Assembly: GCA_024403675.1 (NCBI GenBank)
Contig: JAKSRH010000017.1
Coordinates: 1-34,149 of the forward strand
From: Saccharofermentans sp.
GTDB lineage: Bacteria; Bacillota; Clostridia; Saccharofermentanales; Saccharofermentanaceae
DNA: 34,149 nt
Reading direction: 5' to 3'
Within the stretch, counting starts at the first letter, position 1; every line of letters starts with the position of its first letter. Both the position numbers and the translations under genes were made by a program. This document shows positions 26,001 through 34,149 of this stretch, piece by piece. The notes beneath the pieces are model-generated. The model was not told the DNA's origin. It saw only the letters and a list, made by a program, of their open reading frames with translations, and made no database searches.

Positions 26001-26519
26001 ATGATTGACGGTAACACTAGACGTAAGCAAATCTTAAAACTTCTTGGCGAATCAAACGCGCCTATTAGTGCTACTACCCTCGCCTCCAAATTTGATGTTA
26101 GCAGACAGATTATCGTTGGTGATATCGCTCTTATAAGAGCACAAGGCATCGACGTAAATGCTACTCCACGAGGTTATGTTATGGCAGAGGCTACATCTAC
26201 AGGATTACTTAAGACAATTGCTGTATGCCACGATGATAAAAACACTAAGCTAGAACTTAACACTATTGTCGACTATGGGTGCAAGGTTGTTGATGTTATC
26301 GTAGAACACCCTGTATATGGTCAGATTAGCGGTCTATTGCAGATAGCTTCAAGATTCGACGTAGATCAGTTTATTCAAAGAGTAAGCAAAGAAAATGCCC
26401 ACTCCTTGTCAGAGCTTACTGATGGAATTCACCTTCATACTATTGAGTGTCCATCAGAAGAAGCATACAACATGGTTGTGAGCAAATTAACTGAGCTTGG
26501 AATCCTTCTTAAGGAATGA
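26001..26519 (+). CDS. niaR: NiaR (YrxA) niacin-responsive transcriptional repressor
   Basis: This 172-residue protein has an N-terminal HTH_11 winged helix (about 5-60; APISATTLASKFDVSRQIIVGDIALIR) and a C-terminal 3H ligand-binding domain with His77, His103 (VEHPVYG), His134 and His144/146 (DGIHLHTIE). In Firmicutes NiaR represses NAD-precursor genes with niacin as co-repressor. The pncA gene is divergent and two matching palindromes lie in the shared region. GAGGG precedes the ATG. Its stop is directly adjacent to the stop of the convergent transglutaminase gene, with no bases between and no terminator visible. Confidence 0.95.
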   Translation: MIDGNTRRKQILKLLGESNAPISATTLASKFDVSRQIIVGDIALIRAQGIDVNATPRGYVMAEATSTGLLKTIAVCHDDKNTKLELNTIVDYGCKVVDVIVEHPVYGQISGLLQIASRFDVDQFIQRVSKENAHSLSELTDGIHLHTIECPSEEAYNMVVSKLTELGILLKE

Positions 26520-27224
26520 TTACTGTTTCCAATTTCTGATTTTATTTACATTCTTATTCATGAGATGACGACCAAGATTACGATATGCAAATGCTTTCAG
26601 TGGACGAAGTTCCTGACCATGCTCTTTAAGAAGGTCATCTGGTGAATCATAAACACCAAAATCCTGATTAATTCCCTCACTTTGAATGTATGTATTATTA
26701 CGATTAAATTCTATTGTCGGATTTTTAAAATCTGTTACCGCAACACCGTAGCCACAAAAAGGCCCTTCACAGGTACTGTTGATACTCTGAAGTTTATTTA
26801 AATATGACTTATCGAGAATAAAACCTTCCAATTCAAACCAAGCGTCCTCAAAATAAACTTCTACCCAACTATGAAAAATATTACGTGGTGCATTTCTATA
26901 TACAATACCCGTCATTGCACCCTTTTGAAGTATCTTATCAATAGTAAATCCATGCACACGACAAGGAGTACCACACGCACGAAGAAGCGCCATAAATAAC
27001 GTGCCCTTGGTATTACACTGACCATATCCATCTTTTAGCACCTTGGATGCTGGAACGGAGTCATCCACGTTATAGCCAAACAAAATATCATCTCGTATAT
27101 AGTCGTAAATCGCTTTTATACGTTCAAATTCAGGGAGACTTTTCCACCCCTTATCACTAATTAATTTCTGAATTGAAGAATGCTCATAATCAAGCATCTT
27201 GGTAGCTTTCAAATACTGTTCCAT
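26520..27224 (-). CDS. Transglutaminase-fold (cysteine protease-like) protein
   Basis: This 234-residue protein has a transglutaminase-like core. Cys70 is in GYGQCNTKGTLFMALLRACG, His118 is in FHSWVEVYFEDAW and the third acidic residue is probably Glu133 (WFELEG), where most members have Asp. There is no signal peptide, so it should act in the cytoplasm. Prokaryotic relatives cleave or cross-link peptides, but most are uncharacterised. The ORF starts six bases after the YczE-like gene stop, suggesting a joint operon. The catalytic Glu may be a family trait: I recall related clostridial sequences with WxxLEG. Confidence 0.88.
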   Translation of the reverse strand: MEQYLKATKMLDYEHSSIQKLISDKGWKSLPEFERIKAIYDYIRDDILFGYNVDDSVPASKVLKDGYGQCNTKGTLFMALLRACGTPCRVHGFTIDKILQKGAMTGIVYRNAPRNIFHSWVEVYFEDAWFELEGFILDKSYLNKLQSINSTCEGPFCGYGVAVTDFKNPTIEFNRNNTYIQSEGINQDFGVYDSPDDLLKEHGQELRPLKAFAYRNLGRHLMNKNVNKIRNWKQ

Positions 27225-27230
27225 AATCCA

Positions 27231-27881
27231 TCAAACTCCAATAAACTTAGTAAGCGGTTTGCGAATAAACCTAAGGAAAAACTTAACTGCTAGGCCCGTA
27301 CAAATCGCTGCGATAATTGTTCCCTCACGTGCGCCCTTAATTGTACCAAAAAACAAAAGGGAAATAATAATAGAAGACGTTACGCAAGAAACATCAAAGA
27401 CAATCTTCACATTAGAAAATTCTTTCTTAATAGTATCCGCAATAGCTTTAACAAGTGCTTCTCCAGAGTTAAGGATAACATCACCCACTACCTGAATTGC
27501 AATACCAAATCCAAGTGTCGCCGTACCAATAATTACGCAGAGAAGCTGAACAGGATAAACATCCTGCGGAACACTATGGATAAGCCAAACACCAAAATCA
27601 GTAAACCATCCAAAAAGGAATGACAACGGAATCTGAAGGATATTTACTATCTTGAAGTTTTTACGAAGAATCACGATCTGAGCAATAAGCATTAAAATAT
27701 TACCAATCATGAGCCATGTACCCATGCTAATGGATTCAAATCTTATACTCATAATATTTGGCACAGATGAAATTGGAGATACACCAATACATCCGTGTCT
27801 AGTAATAGCTACACCTAGACCAGAGAAAAACAATCCAACAACAAATAGTAGCCATCTCTTCGCAAGTTCTGTCTTTGTCAT
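27231..27881 (-). CDS. YczE/YitT-like integral membrane protein
   Basis: This 216-residue protein has about six helices and the YczE-type beginning WLLFVVGLFFSGLGVAITRHG followed by the GVSPISSVPNIMS loop. A second related segment, GTATLGFGIAIQVVGDVILNSGE, shows the internal repeat seen in the family. Function is not established in general; some YczE genes lie next to peptide synthetase clusters. The ATG at 27881 (GGGG five bases upstream) is preferred to a GTG at 27887. It lies between a 67-residue membrane protein gene and the transglutaminase gene, all on the minus strand. Confidence 0.85.
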   Translation of the reverse strand: MTKTELAKRWLLFVVGLFFSGLGVAITRHGCIGVSPISSVPNIMSIRFESISMGTWLMIGNILMLIAQIVILRKNFKIVNILQIPLSFLFGWFTDFGVWLIHSVPQDVYPVQLLCVIIGTATLGFGIAIQVVGDVILNSGEALVKAIADTIKKEFSNVKIVFDVSCVTSSIIISLLFFGTIKGAREGTIIAAICTGLAVKFFLRFIRKPLTKFIGV

Positions 27882-27894
27882 ATACACCCCGTAA

Positions 27895-28098
27895 TCACAA
27901 GAAATTATTTACTGCAAATAACAAGAAAGCAAAAACAATTCCAAGAACAGTTAAAAGAAGACCATTGCGTCTCATCTTCTTTACCTGGTCTGGATCATCA
28001 CGCAAATCCTCACGTGTAGCTTTCTCTGGGAATATAGCCATAAATATTCCAAGAGCAGAAACTAATAACATACAAATAACCTTTGCACTAATATACAT
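27895..28098 (-). CDS. Small two-helix membrane protein
   Basis: The frame is open to 28284, but AGGAGAG lies seven bases before the ATG at 28098, giving 67 residues (MYISAKVICMLLVSALGIF...). Two helices (about 2-20 and 46-66) flank a charged cytoplasmic or external loop (PEKATREDLRDDPDQVKKMRRNG). The upstream part of the frame contains a hairpin at 28180 and looks non-coding. The gene begins an apparent operon with the YczE-like and transglutaminase genes. Function unknown. Confidence 0.65.
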   Translation of the reverse strand: MYISAKVICMLLVSALGIFMAIFPEKATREDLRDDPDQVKKMRRNGLLLTVLGIVFAFLLFAVNNFL

Positions 28099-28179
28099 AA
28101 CATATCTCTCCTGTACGTATATTTTTAATTCACTAAAACCCGTTTCATATATTACCATCTTCTTTACTGCATACAAATA

Positions 28180-28202
28180 TGGGACTGCCACGAACAGTCC
28201 CA
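28180..28202 (-). terminator. Hairpin after the NCS2/xanthine dehydrogenase operon
   Basis: TGGGACTG (28180-28187) and CAGTCCCA (28195-28202) form a perfect eight-base stem with a seven-base loop, 140 bases past the permease stop. The following T content on the minus strand (ATATTTGT) is weak, so termination is possible but not certain. Elsewhere 28099-28341 holds no gene that I can support. Confidence 0.55.
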
Positions 28203-28341
28203 CAAATTGAGAATTAATATAACTAGTACGATTAAATAATAGAGAAAGCTGATACCATACCTGAGAAAATATTAGCTGCATCATGCCAAATACTACAGAC
28301 TGAATAAAGTTAGCTACACCAAATTAATTATAATCTGTTAA

Positions 28342-29736
28342 TTAAGCTTTTGCTTCTTCCTTATCCTTTGGAAGGAGAATATTAAGAAGAATAGCAACGA
28401 AAGCTGCTGGAACGATACCAGAACCACCGAATACAAGTTGAATAAGCTCAGGTACATTAGCGAGGATACCTGTGTTAGAACCCATACCATAACCTACACC
28501 AAGAGCAACAGATACGATTGTAAGATTACGTGGTGTAAGAGGTGTCTTAGTAATAAGCTGAATACCACTTACAACGATGGATGAGAACATGATTACAGCT
28601 GCACCACCAAGTACTGACTGTGGCATGATGGAAACTACTGCACCAAGCTTAGGACACAAACCGCAAAGAATGAGGAAGATAGCACCTGTGCAAAGAGCAA
28701 ATCTGTTTACAATCTTTGTCATAGCTACAAGGCCAACGTTCTGGCTGAATGATGTATTAGGAAGCACACCAAAGAGTGCCGCAAAAGAAGAACCAACACC
28801 ATCACAGATAACACCACCAGAGAGCTCCTTATCTGTAGCTTCTCTTCCAAGACCACCTTCCATAACACCAGAGATATCACCAACTGTCTCTACAGCTGTA
28901 ACGATAAACATGATGAGTACAGGAAGAATCGCACGGAGATCAAATACAGGCTTTACTGGAAGGAATGTAGGAATCTCAAACCACTTTGCATCAGCAACCT
29001 TCTGCCAGTTAAGAACCCATCCGGCACCCTCTATGCTGTAGCCCATCTTAGGAAGGATAACACCCATAAGACCAGCAGCGATATAACCAAAGATGATACC
29101 GATGAGGATGGAAGAAGAACTAAGAGGTCCCTTAGTTCCATGCTTAAATACAAGAATTACGATAAGAACAAAAAGTGCGAGGCACAAGTTAGGGATAGAA
29201 CCGAAGTCCTCCGCGCTTGAACCACCACCAAATGATCCAATACCTACAGAAATAAGGCTAAGACCGATAGAAAGAACAACAGTACCAGTAACTACTGATG
29301 GGAAGAATTTACGAAGAGGCTTAAGGAAGAAACCAAGAACTGCCTCAAACAGACCACCAATAATGGACGCTCCCATAATGGCACCATATGCAAGTGCGCC
29401 GCCGCCCATTGTAGCAGCTACAGATTTAAATACTCCAATAAATCCAGAAGATGTACCCATAATGATAGGCACCTTGCCTCCGATAGGACCAATAGCAAAT
29501 AACTGGATGAGAGTAACGATACCAGCTATAAGCATTGCATTCTGAAGAAGACTTAACTGAAGATCAGCAAACTCTCCGCCTGCGAGTCCACATGCACCAG
29601 TAATGATGATAAGTGGTGTGAGGTTTCCAACAAACATTGCGAGAACATGCTGGAGACCGAGAGGAATTGCCTGAGATAATGGGAGCTTTCCATCAAGCTC
29701 GTAGGCTTCTTTTGACAAAGTGAAATTCTTTTTCAT
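28342..29736 (-). CDS. NCS2-family purine (xanthine/urate-type) permease
   Basis: This 464-residue protein has NCS2 motifs VTAVETVGDISGVMEGG and SFSQNVGLVAMTKIVNRF, and fourteen helices. It is a paralogue of the gene at 20194. The gene begins 23 bases after the molybdenum subunit of the xanthine-dehydrogenase-type hydroxylase, so import of xanthine, hypoxanthine or urate for that enzyme is the likely role. AAAGGG lies before the ATG. Confidence 0.93.
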   Translation of the reverse strand: MKKNFTLSKEAYELDGKLPLSQAIPLGLQHVLAMFVGNLTPLIIITGACGLAGGEFADLQLSLLQNAMLIAGIVTLIQLFAIGPIGGKVPIIMGTSSGFIGVFKSVAATMGGGALAYGAIMGASIIGGLFEAVLGFFLKPLRKFFPSVVTGTVVLSIGLSLISVGIGSFGGGSSAEDFGSIPNLCLALFVLIVILVFKHGTKGPLSSSSILIGIIFGYIAAGLMGVILPKMGYSIEGAGWVLNWQKVADAKWFEIPTFLPVKPVFDLRAILPVLIMFIVTAVETVGDISGVMEGGLGREATDKELSGGVICDGVGSSFAALFGVLPNTSFSQNVGLVAMTKIVNRFALCTGAIFLILCGLCPKLGAVVSIMPQSVLGGAAVIMFSSIVVSGIQLITKTPLTPRNLTIVSVALGVGYGMGSNTGILANVPELIQLVFGGSGIVPAAFVAILLNILLPKDKEEAKA

Positions 29737-29759
29737 GTTGTCCCTTTCTTTTATAAAAA

Positions 29760-32057
29760 TTAATTTTGTTCTGGTTTTGACATTGCAATTCTTTCAGGTG
29801 TAATTGGAATCTCACGATGCCATACGCCCGTAGCACGATAGATAGCGTGCGCAATTGCAGGAGCAGGTGTATTAATTACAATCTCACCTATTGACTTAGC
29901 GCCAAATGGACCTGTTGGCTCGAAACTGTGCTCGAATTCAACTCGAAGTTTACCCATATCAAGTCTTGTTGGCAACTTATACTGCATAAAAGATGACTCA
30001 TAAGGCTTACCCTCAGGACTATAAGTAACATTTTCCATGAGCGTATGTCCGATACCCTGAACAATACCACCCTCTGCCTGAATTCTAGCAAGAGCTGGAT
30101 TGATTGGAATACCACAGTCTACAACTGACATAAAGTCGAGGATAGTTACCTCGCCTGTAAGTTTATCAAGCTCGATTTCTACCATACCTACCATGTAAGG
30201 TGGTGGTGATACGGGAGAACTATGAGATGCTGAAGCCTCTGCAATCTGTGGATTGTTAAGCTGAGCCTTAACACCGATATCCTTAACGGACACGCTCTCA
30301 TCTGTATTGATTCTCTTAAGCATGCCATTCTCGAAGTACACTTCTTCTACATCACAATTAAGAAGTCCTGCTGCAATAGTGCACATCTTTGTCTTAAGTT
30401 CCATACATGCCTTCTCTACCGCCTTACCAGTAATATAAGTAGTAGATGAAGCATAGGAACCTGAGTCATATGGGGATGCATCTGTATCAGCGCCAAATAC
30501 GGCAACGTCATCAACGGAACAATCCATACATTCTGCTACCATCTGAGCAAGAATAGTATCACATCCTGTACCCATATCAGCGGCACCAATAAGTAGCATA
30601 AATGTACCATCTTCTGTGAGCTTAACAGTAGCGGAACCTACGTCGAGATTAGAAATACAAGAACCCTGCATAGCCATACCAAGACCAGCCGTTCTCACCT
30701 TGCCATTACCCATATCACGAACAGGATACTTAGCATCCCAATCGAACATTTCTTTACAGTGATCAAGACATCTATCAAGAGCACATGCACTAGCAAGTTC
30801 GTTATAGTAAGCTGGCATAATCATGCCTTCCTTGAGCATATTCTTATAACGAATTTCTGTTGGATCCATGCCAATTGTCTCAGCAAGTTCATTAACCGTA
30901 GTCTCAAGTGCAAAGATACCCTGTGTGGCACCATATCCTCTATATGCGCCTGCCGCCATTGTATTGGTATATACAACATCATAATTAAAACGGAAAGCTT
31001 CAAGACTTCCTGTATACATTGGAATTGACTTGTGGCCACTAAGACCAACTGTCGTAGGACCGTGCTCACCATAAGCACCACTATTAGAAAGTGTATAAAG
31101 ATCAAGAACTCTAATCTTTCCTTCCTTGCTAGCTCCAAGTCTAACTCGAACTTCCATCTCATGACGAGGAGATCCTGCAAGCTGAGATTCCTCACGTGAG
31201 AAAATAATCATGGCAGGTCTTCCTGTCTGCATTGTAACGAAAGCAGGATAAACTTCACTTACTGCTGTCTGCTTAGCACCAAAGCCACCACCAATACGTG
31301 GCTTTTCTACACGAATTCTACTCTTAGGAATTCCAAGTGCATGTGAAAGAATTCTTCTAACGTGGAATACAATCTGAGTAGATGAAATAACATGAAGACG
31401 ACCATAACGGTCAAATGATGTATATGTACGGAACGTCTCCATCATGGCCTGATTATAAGCCTTAGTGTGATATGTACGGTCGAGCACAATATCGCAGTCG
31501 GCCATAATAGCATCTACGTCACCGTGGGAACTTTCCTCACTTGCTACCAAGTTACGAAGATTGCTTCCACCAACTTCGCATGGAGCTACCCAGTTATCCT
31601 CAGGGTGAACAAGAAGTGAGTTATCTTTAGCAGTATGGAAATCAAGAACTGCTTCAAGCACTTCGTACTTCACCTTAATTAGCTTAAGTGCTTTGTCAGC
31701 CGCCTTCTCATTTTCAGCCGCGACAATAGCCACAACGTCGCCTACAAAACGAACGTGTCTATCAATAATAAGACGATCATAAGGAGATGCCTCTGGATAC
31801 GTCTGACCAGCATTAGTAAAACGATTGTTAGGAACATCTTCCCATGTGTATACGCCAACTACACCTGGAACAAGTTTTGCCGCCTTGGTGTTTATTTCGG
31901 AAACAATTGCATTAGCATGTGGGCTTCTTAAAAGCTTTACCACGAGAGCGTCATCTGGAACCACATCATCTGTATATACTGGCTTACCAAGAAGAAGCTG
32001 CATGGCATCCTTTTTGCGTACGGATTTATTAATGGCATTGTATTTCTTATGTTCCAT
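29760..32057 (-). CDS. xdhA: Xanthine-dehydrogenase-type hydroxylase, molybdenum-binding subunit
   Basis: This 765-residue subunit binds the molybdopterin cofactor and catalyses hydroxylation of a purine or related heterocycle. Motifs are GGGFGAK (256-262), AYRGYGATQ with Arg373 (matching the substrate Arg of bovine xanthine oxidase), and GAKSIGE with the catalytic base Glu725. At the site of bovine Glu802 I read YNQAMMET, placing Asn202 there instead of Glu, so a substrate other than xanthine is possible. The length is typical of separate Mo subunits. It is preceded by the [2Fe-2S] and FAD genes and followed by a purine permease. Symbol by family order; substrate is an inference. Confidence 0.88.
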   Translation of the reverse strand: MEHKKYNAINKSVRKKDAMQLLLGKPVYTDDVVPDDALVVKLLRSPHANAIVSEINTKAAKLVPGVVGVYTWEDVPNNRFTNAGQTYPEASPYDRLIIDRHVRFVGDVVAIVAAENEKAADKALKLIKVKYEVLEAVLDFHTAKDNSLLVHPEDNWVAPCEVGGSNLRNLVASEESSHGDVDAIMADCDIVLDRTYHTKAYNQAMMETFRTYTSFDRYGRLHVISSTQIVFHVRRILSHALGIPKSRIRVEKPRIGGGFGAKQTAVSEVYPAFVTMQTGRPAMIIFSREESQLAGSPRHEMEVRVRLGASKEGKIRVLDLYTLSNSGAYGEHGPTTVGLSGHKSIPMYTGSLEAFRFNYDVVYTNTMAAGAYRGYGATQGIFALETTVNELAETIGMDPTEIRYKNMLKEGMIMPAYYNELASACALDRCLDHCKEMFDWDAKYPVRDMGNGKVRTAGLGMAMQGSCISNLDVGSATVKLTEDGTFMLLIGAADMGTGCDTILAQMVAECMDCSVDDVAVFGADTDASPYDSGSYASSTTYITGKAVEKACMELKTKMCTIAAGLLNCDVEEVYFENGMLKRINTDESVSVKDIGVKAQLNNPQIAEASASHSSPVSPPPYMVGMVEIELDKLTGEVTILDFMSVVDCGIPINPALARIQAEGGIVQGIGHTLMENVTYSPEGKPYESSFMQYKLPTRLDMGKLRVEFEHSFEPTGPFGAKSIGEIVINTPAPAIAHAIYRATGVWHREIPITPERIAMSKPEQN

Positions 32058-32062
32058 TTAAC

Positions 32063-32524
32063 TTACTCCTTTACGCGACTATTGAGGTAATTACGGATAC
32101 CTCTAAGCTGACCTTCATATCCACTACAACGGCAGAGATTACCAGAAAGGAAAGCTCTAATCTCATCATCTGTTGGATCAGGATTTTCTTTTAAAAGTGC
32201 AATAGTATTCATAACAAAGCCCGGATTACAGAAACCACACTGATCAGCACCCTGATCTGCAATAAAGCCTACAAACGAAGACGCTTCCTCCTGAAGTCCC
32301 TCAAGAGTCTGAATAGTATGGCCATCTGCACGAGCTGTAAGCATTGAGCATGAAAGAATTGGTGTGCCATCCATAAGCACAGTACATAGACCACAGTTAG
32401 TAGTCTCGCAACCACGCTTTACGCTATAGCACTTGTGGTCACGAAGGAAATCAAGAAGGATAGAATCCGGCTCGATAGAATCGGATATCTTTTTACCATT
32501 TAATGTAATAGTGATATCAATCAT
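32063..32524 (-). CDS. xdhC: Xanthine-dehydrogenase-type hydroxylase, [2Fe-2S] subunit
   Basis: This 153-residue subunit carries two [2Fe-2S] clusters. The plant-ferredoxin-type set is Cys39, Cys44, Cys47 and Cys59; the second set is Cys96, Cys99, Cys131 and Cys133 (QCGFC and LCRCSG). It passes electrons from the Mo site to FAD. Its start overlaps the FAD subunit stop (ATGA), so synthesis is coupled. Gene letters for this three-subunit family vary between genomes. Confidence 0.95.
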   Translation of the reverse strand: MIDITITLNGKKISDSIEPDSILLDFLRDHKCYSVKRGCETTNCGLCTVLMDGTPILSCSMLTARADGHTIQTLEGLQEEASSFVGFIADQGADQCGFCNPGFVMNTIALLKENPDPTDDEIRAFLSGNLCRCSGYEGQLRGIRNYLNSRVKE

Positions 32525-33312
32525 TTGATTTCCTCCAATTCTGTCAAGTTTCTAGATGTAAGAACCTTAAGAAGATGTGTGCGATATTCAGCACTACCTC
32601 TAAGGTTACTGCTAGTAGGAATATTATTAGCAACATATTCTACGAAAGTGTTCTTGGACTCTTCTGAAATTCCAGAAGTGAGAATATCCTTATCATCCAT
32701 AATCAACTTTGCGCGAGCTGGGCGCGCACCAACTACTGCTCTTGCCTTACCATCAACAATAGATGTAGCACAAGCAAGTACTGGGAAATCAGTTCTCTGT
32801 GCTCTCATAGCTCTATAAGCAATTTTAAGTGGGATTTTCTTAACGATAATCCTTACGATAATATCTTTATCTTTCTTCATTGTGGCAAACTCAGAAAGAG
32901 GGATAATACCACCCTTATAAAGCTCAACATAACTATCCATAGCAAGGAATACTGTAAGCACATCTGAAAATCCAAATCTACCCCAGATACTTCCACCAAT
33001 AGTAGCTAAATTTCTGAACTGAACACCTACGATATCTTTTACCGCATTACATACAGCATTATTGGTATATGAATTAAGCGACTCATGCTGCTCGAGACTT
33101 CTCAAAGACACCATAGCTCCGATGGAGAACTTCTCATCATCTTCTTCTATTGTATTAAGACCAAGATCTGTAAGGTCAATAGCTGTATTAACTCTGCCCT
33201 TACCAAGTCTTAGCCAAAGCATTCCTGCAACAATGCGGTTGTTCTTACCTTGATTAAGCTCATATGCCTCTTCTAGACTTTGAGCTCGAACATATTTCTG
33301 GATAGTAAACAT
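32521..33312 (-). CDS. xdhB: Xanthine-dehydrogenase-type hydroxylase, FAD subunit
   Basis: This 263-residue subunit is the FAD-binding part (CO dehydrogenase medium-subunit family). The two FAD loops are degenerate: IVAGMLWLRLG where GGTDL-type is usual, and ATIGGSIWGRFGFSDVL where TIGGNIANASPAADL is common. The frame extends to an ATG at 33327, but GGAAG seven bases before the ATG at 33312 fits better. The first gene of the operon. On the minus strand TGGTAAAAT at 33353-33361 could be its extended -10. Confidence 0.9.
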   Translation of the reverse strand: MFTIQKYVRAQSLEEAYELNQGKNNRIVAGMLWLRLGKGRVNTAIDLTDLGLNTIEEDDEKFSIGAMVSLRSLEQHESLNSYTNNAVCNAVKDIVGVQFRNLATIGGSIWGRFGFSDVLTVFLAMDSYVELYKGGIIPLSEFATMKKDKDIIVRIIVKKIPLKIAYRAMRAQRTDFPVLACATSIVDGKARAVVGARPARAKLIMDDKDILTSGISEESKNTFVEYVANNIPTSSNLRGSAEYRTHLLKVLTSRNLTELEEIK

Positions 33313-33369
33313 GCCACAACTTCCCATTCTCTGTTAATAAAGTACATCTAGTATTTTACCAAGGATTAA

Positions 33370-33398
33370 TTGTCTGTAGGGGATAATTTTGCTATAAT
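33370..33398 (+). promoter_or_regulatory. Promoter of the substrate-binding protein gene
   Basis: TTGTCT (33370-33375) and a perfect TATAAT (33393-33398) are 17 bases apart, and the -10 has a TG extension. The hydroxylase promoter on the other strand would overlap it, so the two may be regulated together. Confidence 0.75.
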
Positions 33399-33449
33399 TC
33401 GTTATTATTTTAAAAATATAACGACATTGGGTAAGCCGAGGGGTAATAA

Positions 33450-34149
33450 ATGAAGAAAATAATAGCAATTATGCTAGTTGCCATCATGCTTATTTCTACA
33501 GCATGTAGCAGCAAAGAAGCATCACAAACTGATGTTTCTTCGGAATCTACAACTAATGTCGAAGAGTACTATCCAGTAACAATTACTGACCAGTATGGCA
33601 GAACAGTTACTATCGAATCCGAACCTCAGCGAATTGTAAGCACTTACTATATCACTTCTAGCTTGTTTATCTCTCTTGGACTTGATAACAAGATGGTGGG
33701 TATCGAGAACACACCTGAGAGACGACCTATCTACTCTCTTAGTTCACCAGAACTTCTTGACCTCACCACAGTCGGTACAGTTAAGGAATTCGATCTAGAA
33801 GCTTGTCTTGCACTCGAGCCGGATCTAGTAGTACTTCCTCTTAGACTTGCAGATACTGCAGATACACTCGAAGAACTTGGTATTCCAGTTATTCTTGTAA
33901 ATCCTGAAAATGCAGATTTAATCATAGAAATGACAGAGGTAGTATCTACCGCCACTAATACACAAGACAAAGGTCAAGAACTTATCAAATTCATCAAAGA
34001 CACTAGAGACCTTCTCGAGACAAATCTTGATGGTGCTGATGAATATACAGTATATCTTGGTGGTAACTCCGACTTCCTCTCAACAGCAGGAAATGGTATG
34101 TATCAGTCAGATATGATTTCACTTGCAGGTGCTCAAAATGTTGCTGATG
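33450..34149 (+). CDS. Lipoprotein substrate-binding protein of an iron/cobalamin-type ABC importer (3' end outside window)
   Basis: Only the first 233 codons are visible. A lipobox ends at Cys19 (LISTAC). The mature part starts with a spacer and then VTITDQYGRTVTIESEPQRIVS, the entry of class III periplasmic-type binding proteins (BtuF/FepB/FhuD), followed by GLDNKMVGIEN and LALEPDLVVLP. Ligands in this class include cobalamin, siderophores, haem and, in MolA, molybdate or tungstate. Being divergent from a molybdenum enzyme operon makes molybdate worth testing, but iron uptake is the default. GAGGGG lies before the ATG. Permease and ATPase genes are probably downstream. Confidence 0.9.
   Translation, partial: MKKIIAIMLVAIMLISTACSSKEASQTDVSSESTTNVEEYYPVTITDQYGRTVTIESEPQRIVSTYYITSSLFISLGLDNKMVGIENTPERRPIYSLSSPELLDLTTVGTVKEFDLEACLALEPDLVVLPLRLADTADTLEELGIPVILVNPENADLIIEMTEVVSTATNTQDKGQELIKFIKDTRDLLETNLDGADEYTVYLGGNSDFLSTAGNGMYQSDMISLAGAQNVAD

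Noticed and set aside
28099..28284. N-terminal extension of the small membrane protein
   Set aside because: A strong ribosome site marks the internal ATG at 28098, and the extension contains a perfect hairpin and non-coding composition.

Overview
The window is an AT-rich, densely coded stretch of a bacterial chromosome. Strong purine-rich ribosome binding sites, TG-extended -10 promoters, short intrinsic terminators and the protein families all point to a low-GC anaerobic Firmicute, most likely a Lachnospiraceae/Butyrivibrio-type clostridium (inference; no rRNA is present). I see no tRNA, rRNA, CRISPR array, insertion sequence or prophage gene, so it reads as ordinary chromosome with several lineage-specific pieces. 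No gap between genes exceeds 300 bases.

Layout. 1-3858 (-) is the N-terminal 1286 codons of a secreted SpaA/Cna-B-type surface adhesin whose C-terminus lies outside the window. 4130-6388 (-) is a tightly coupled four-gene operon: small membrane protein, an Lgt-like membrane protein with an altered CC motif, a LUD-domain protein and a four-helix membrane protein. 6472-9362 holds single genes: a zinc-ribbon membrane protein, a small lipoprotein, a DUF1295-type membrane enzyme and a secreted protein. A pair of tandem hairpins lies at 7137-7245. 9551-16274 (-) is a complete F1Fo ATP synthase operon in the order I-a-c-b-delta-alpha-gamma-beta-epsilon. Its c subunit carries a two-carboxylate, Na+-type ion site, and its epsilon subunit lacks the C-terminal inhibitory helices.

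16542-20138 (+) encodes a lipoprotein, then a MATE exporter coupled to a stand-alone PTS EIIC. 20194-22814 (-) encodes two tandem zinc-ribbon paralogues sharing an unrecognised domain, followed by an NCS2 nucleobase permease. 22926-24775 has MsrA, an ArsC/Spx-like thioredoxin-fold protein with a small downstream ORF, and a GT2 glycosyltransferase. 24856-26519 has a pyridoxamine-oxidase-like flavoprotein, then divergent nicotinamidase (pncA) and the niacin-responsive repressor niaR with two matching operators between them. 26520-28098 (-) encodes a transglutaminase-fold protein, a YczE-like membrane protein and a 67-aa membrane protein. 28342-33312 (-) is a purine module: the FAD, [2Fe-2S] and molybdenum subunits of a xanthine-dehydrogenase-type hydroxylase followed by a second NCS2 permease. 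33450-end (+) starts a lipoprotein substrate-binding component of an iron/cobalamin-type ABC importer.

How they fit together: the clearest functional units are the ATP synthase (probably Na+-coupled), a self-contained NAD-salvage switch (niaR/pncA) and a purine uptake/oxidation operon. Many track-style starts were moved to internal ATG (or, for atpI, TTG) codons because Shine-Dalgarno sequences and ATGA overlaps identify the real start. The most novel items are the c-ring/epsilon combination, the hairpin in the atp leader, the tandem zinc-ribbon pair with its Asp/Trp tail, and the Lgt-like/LUD operon.
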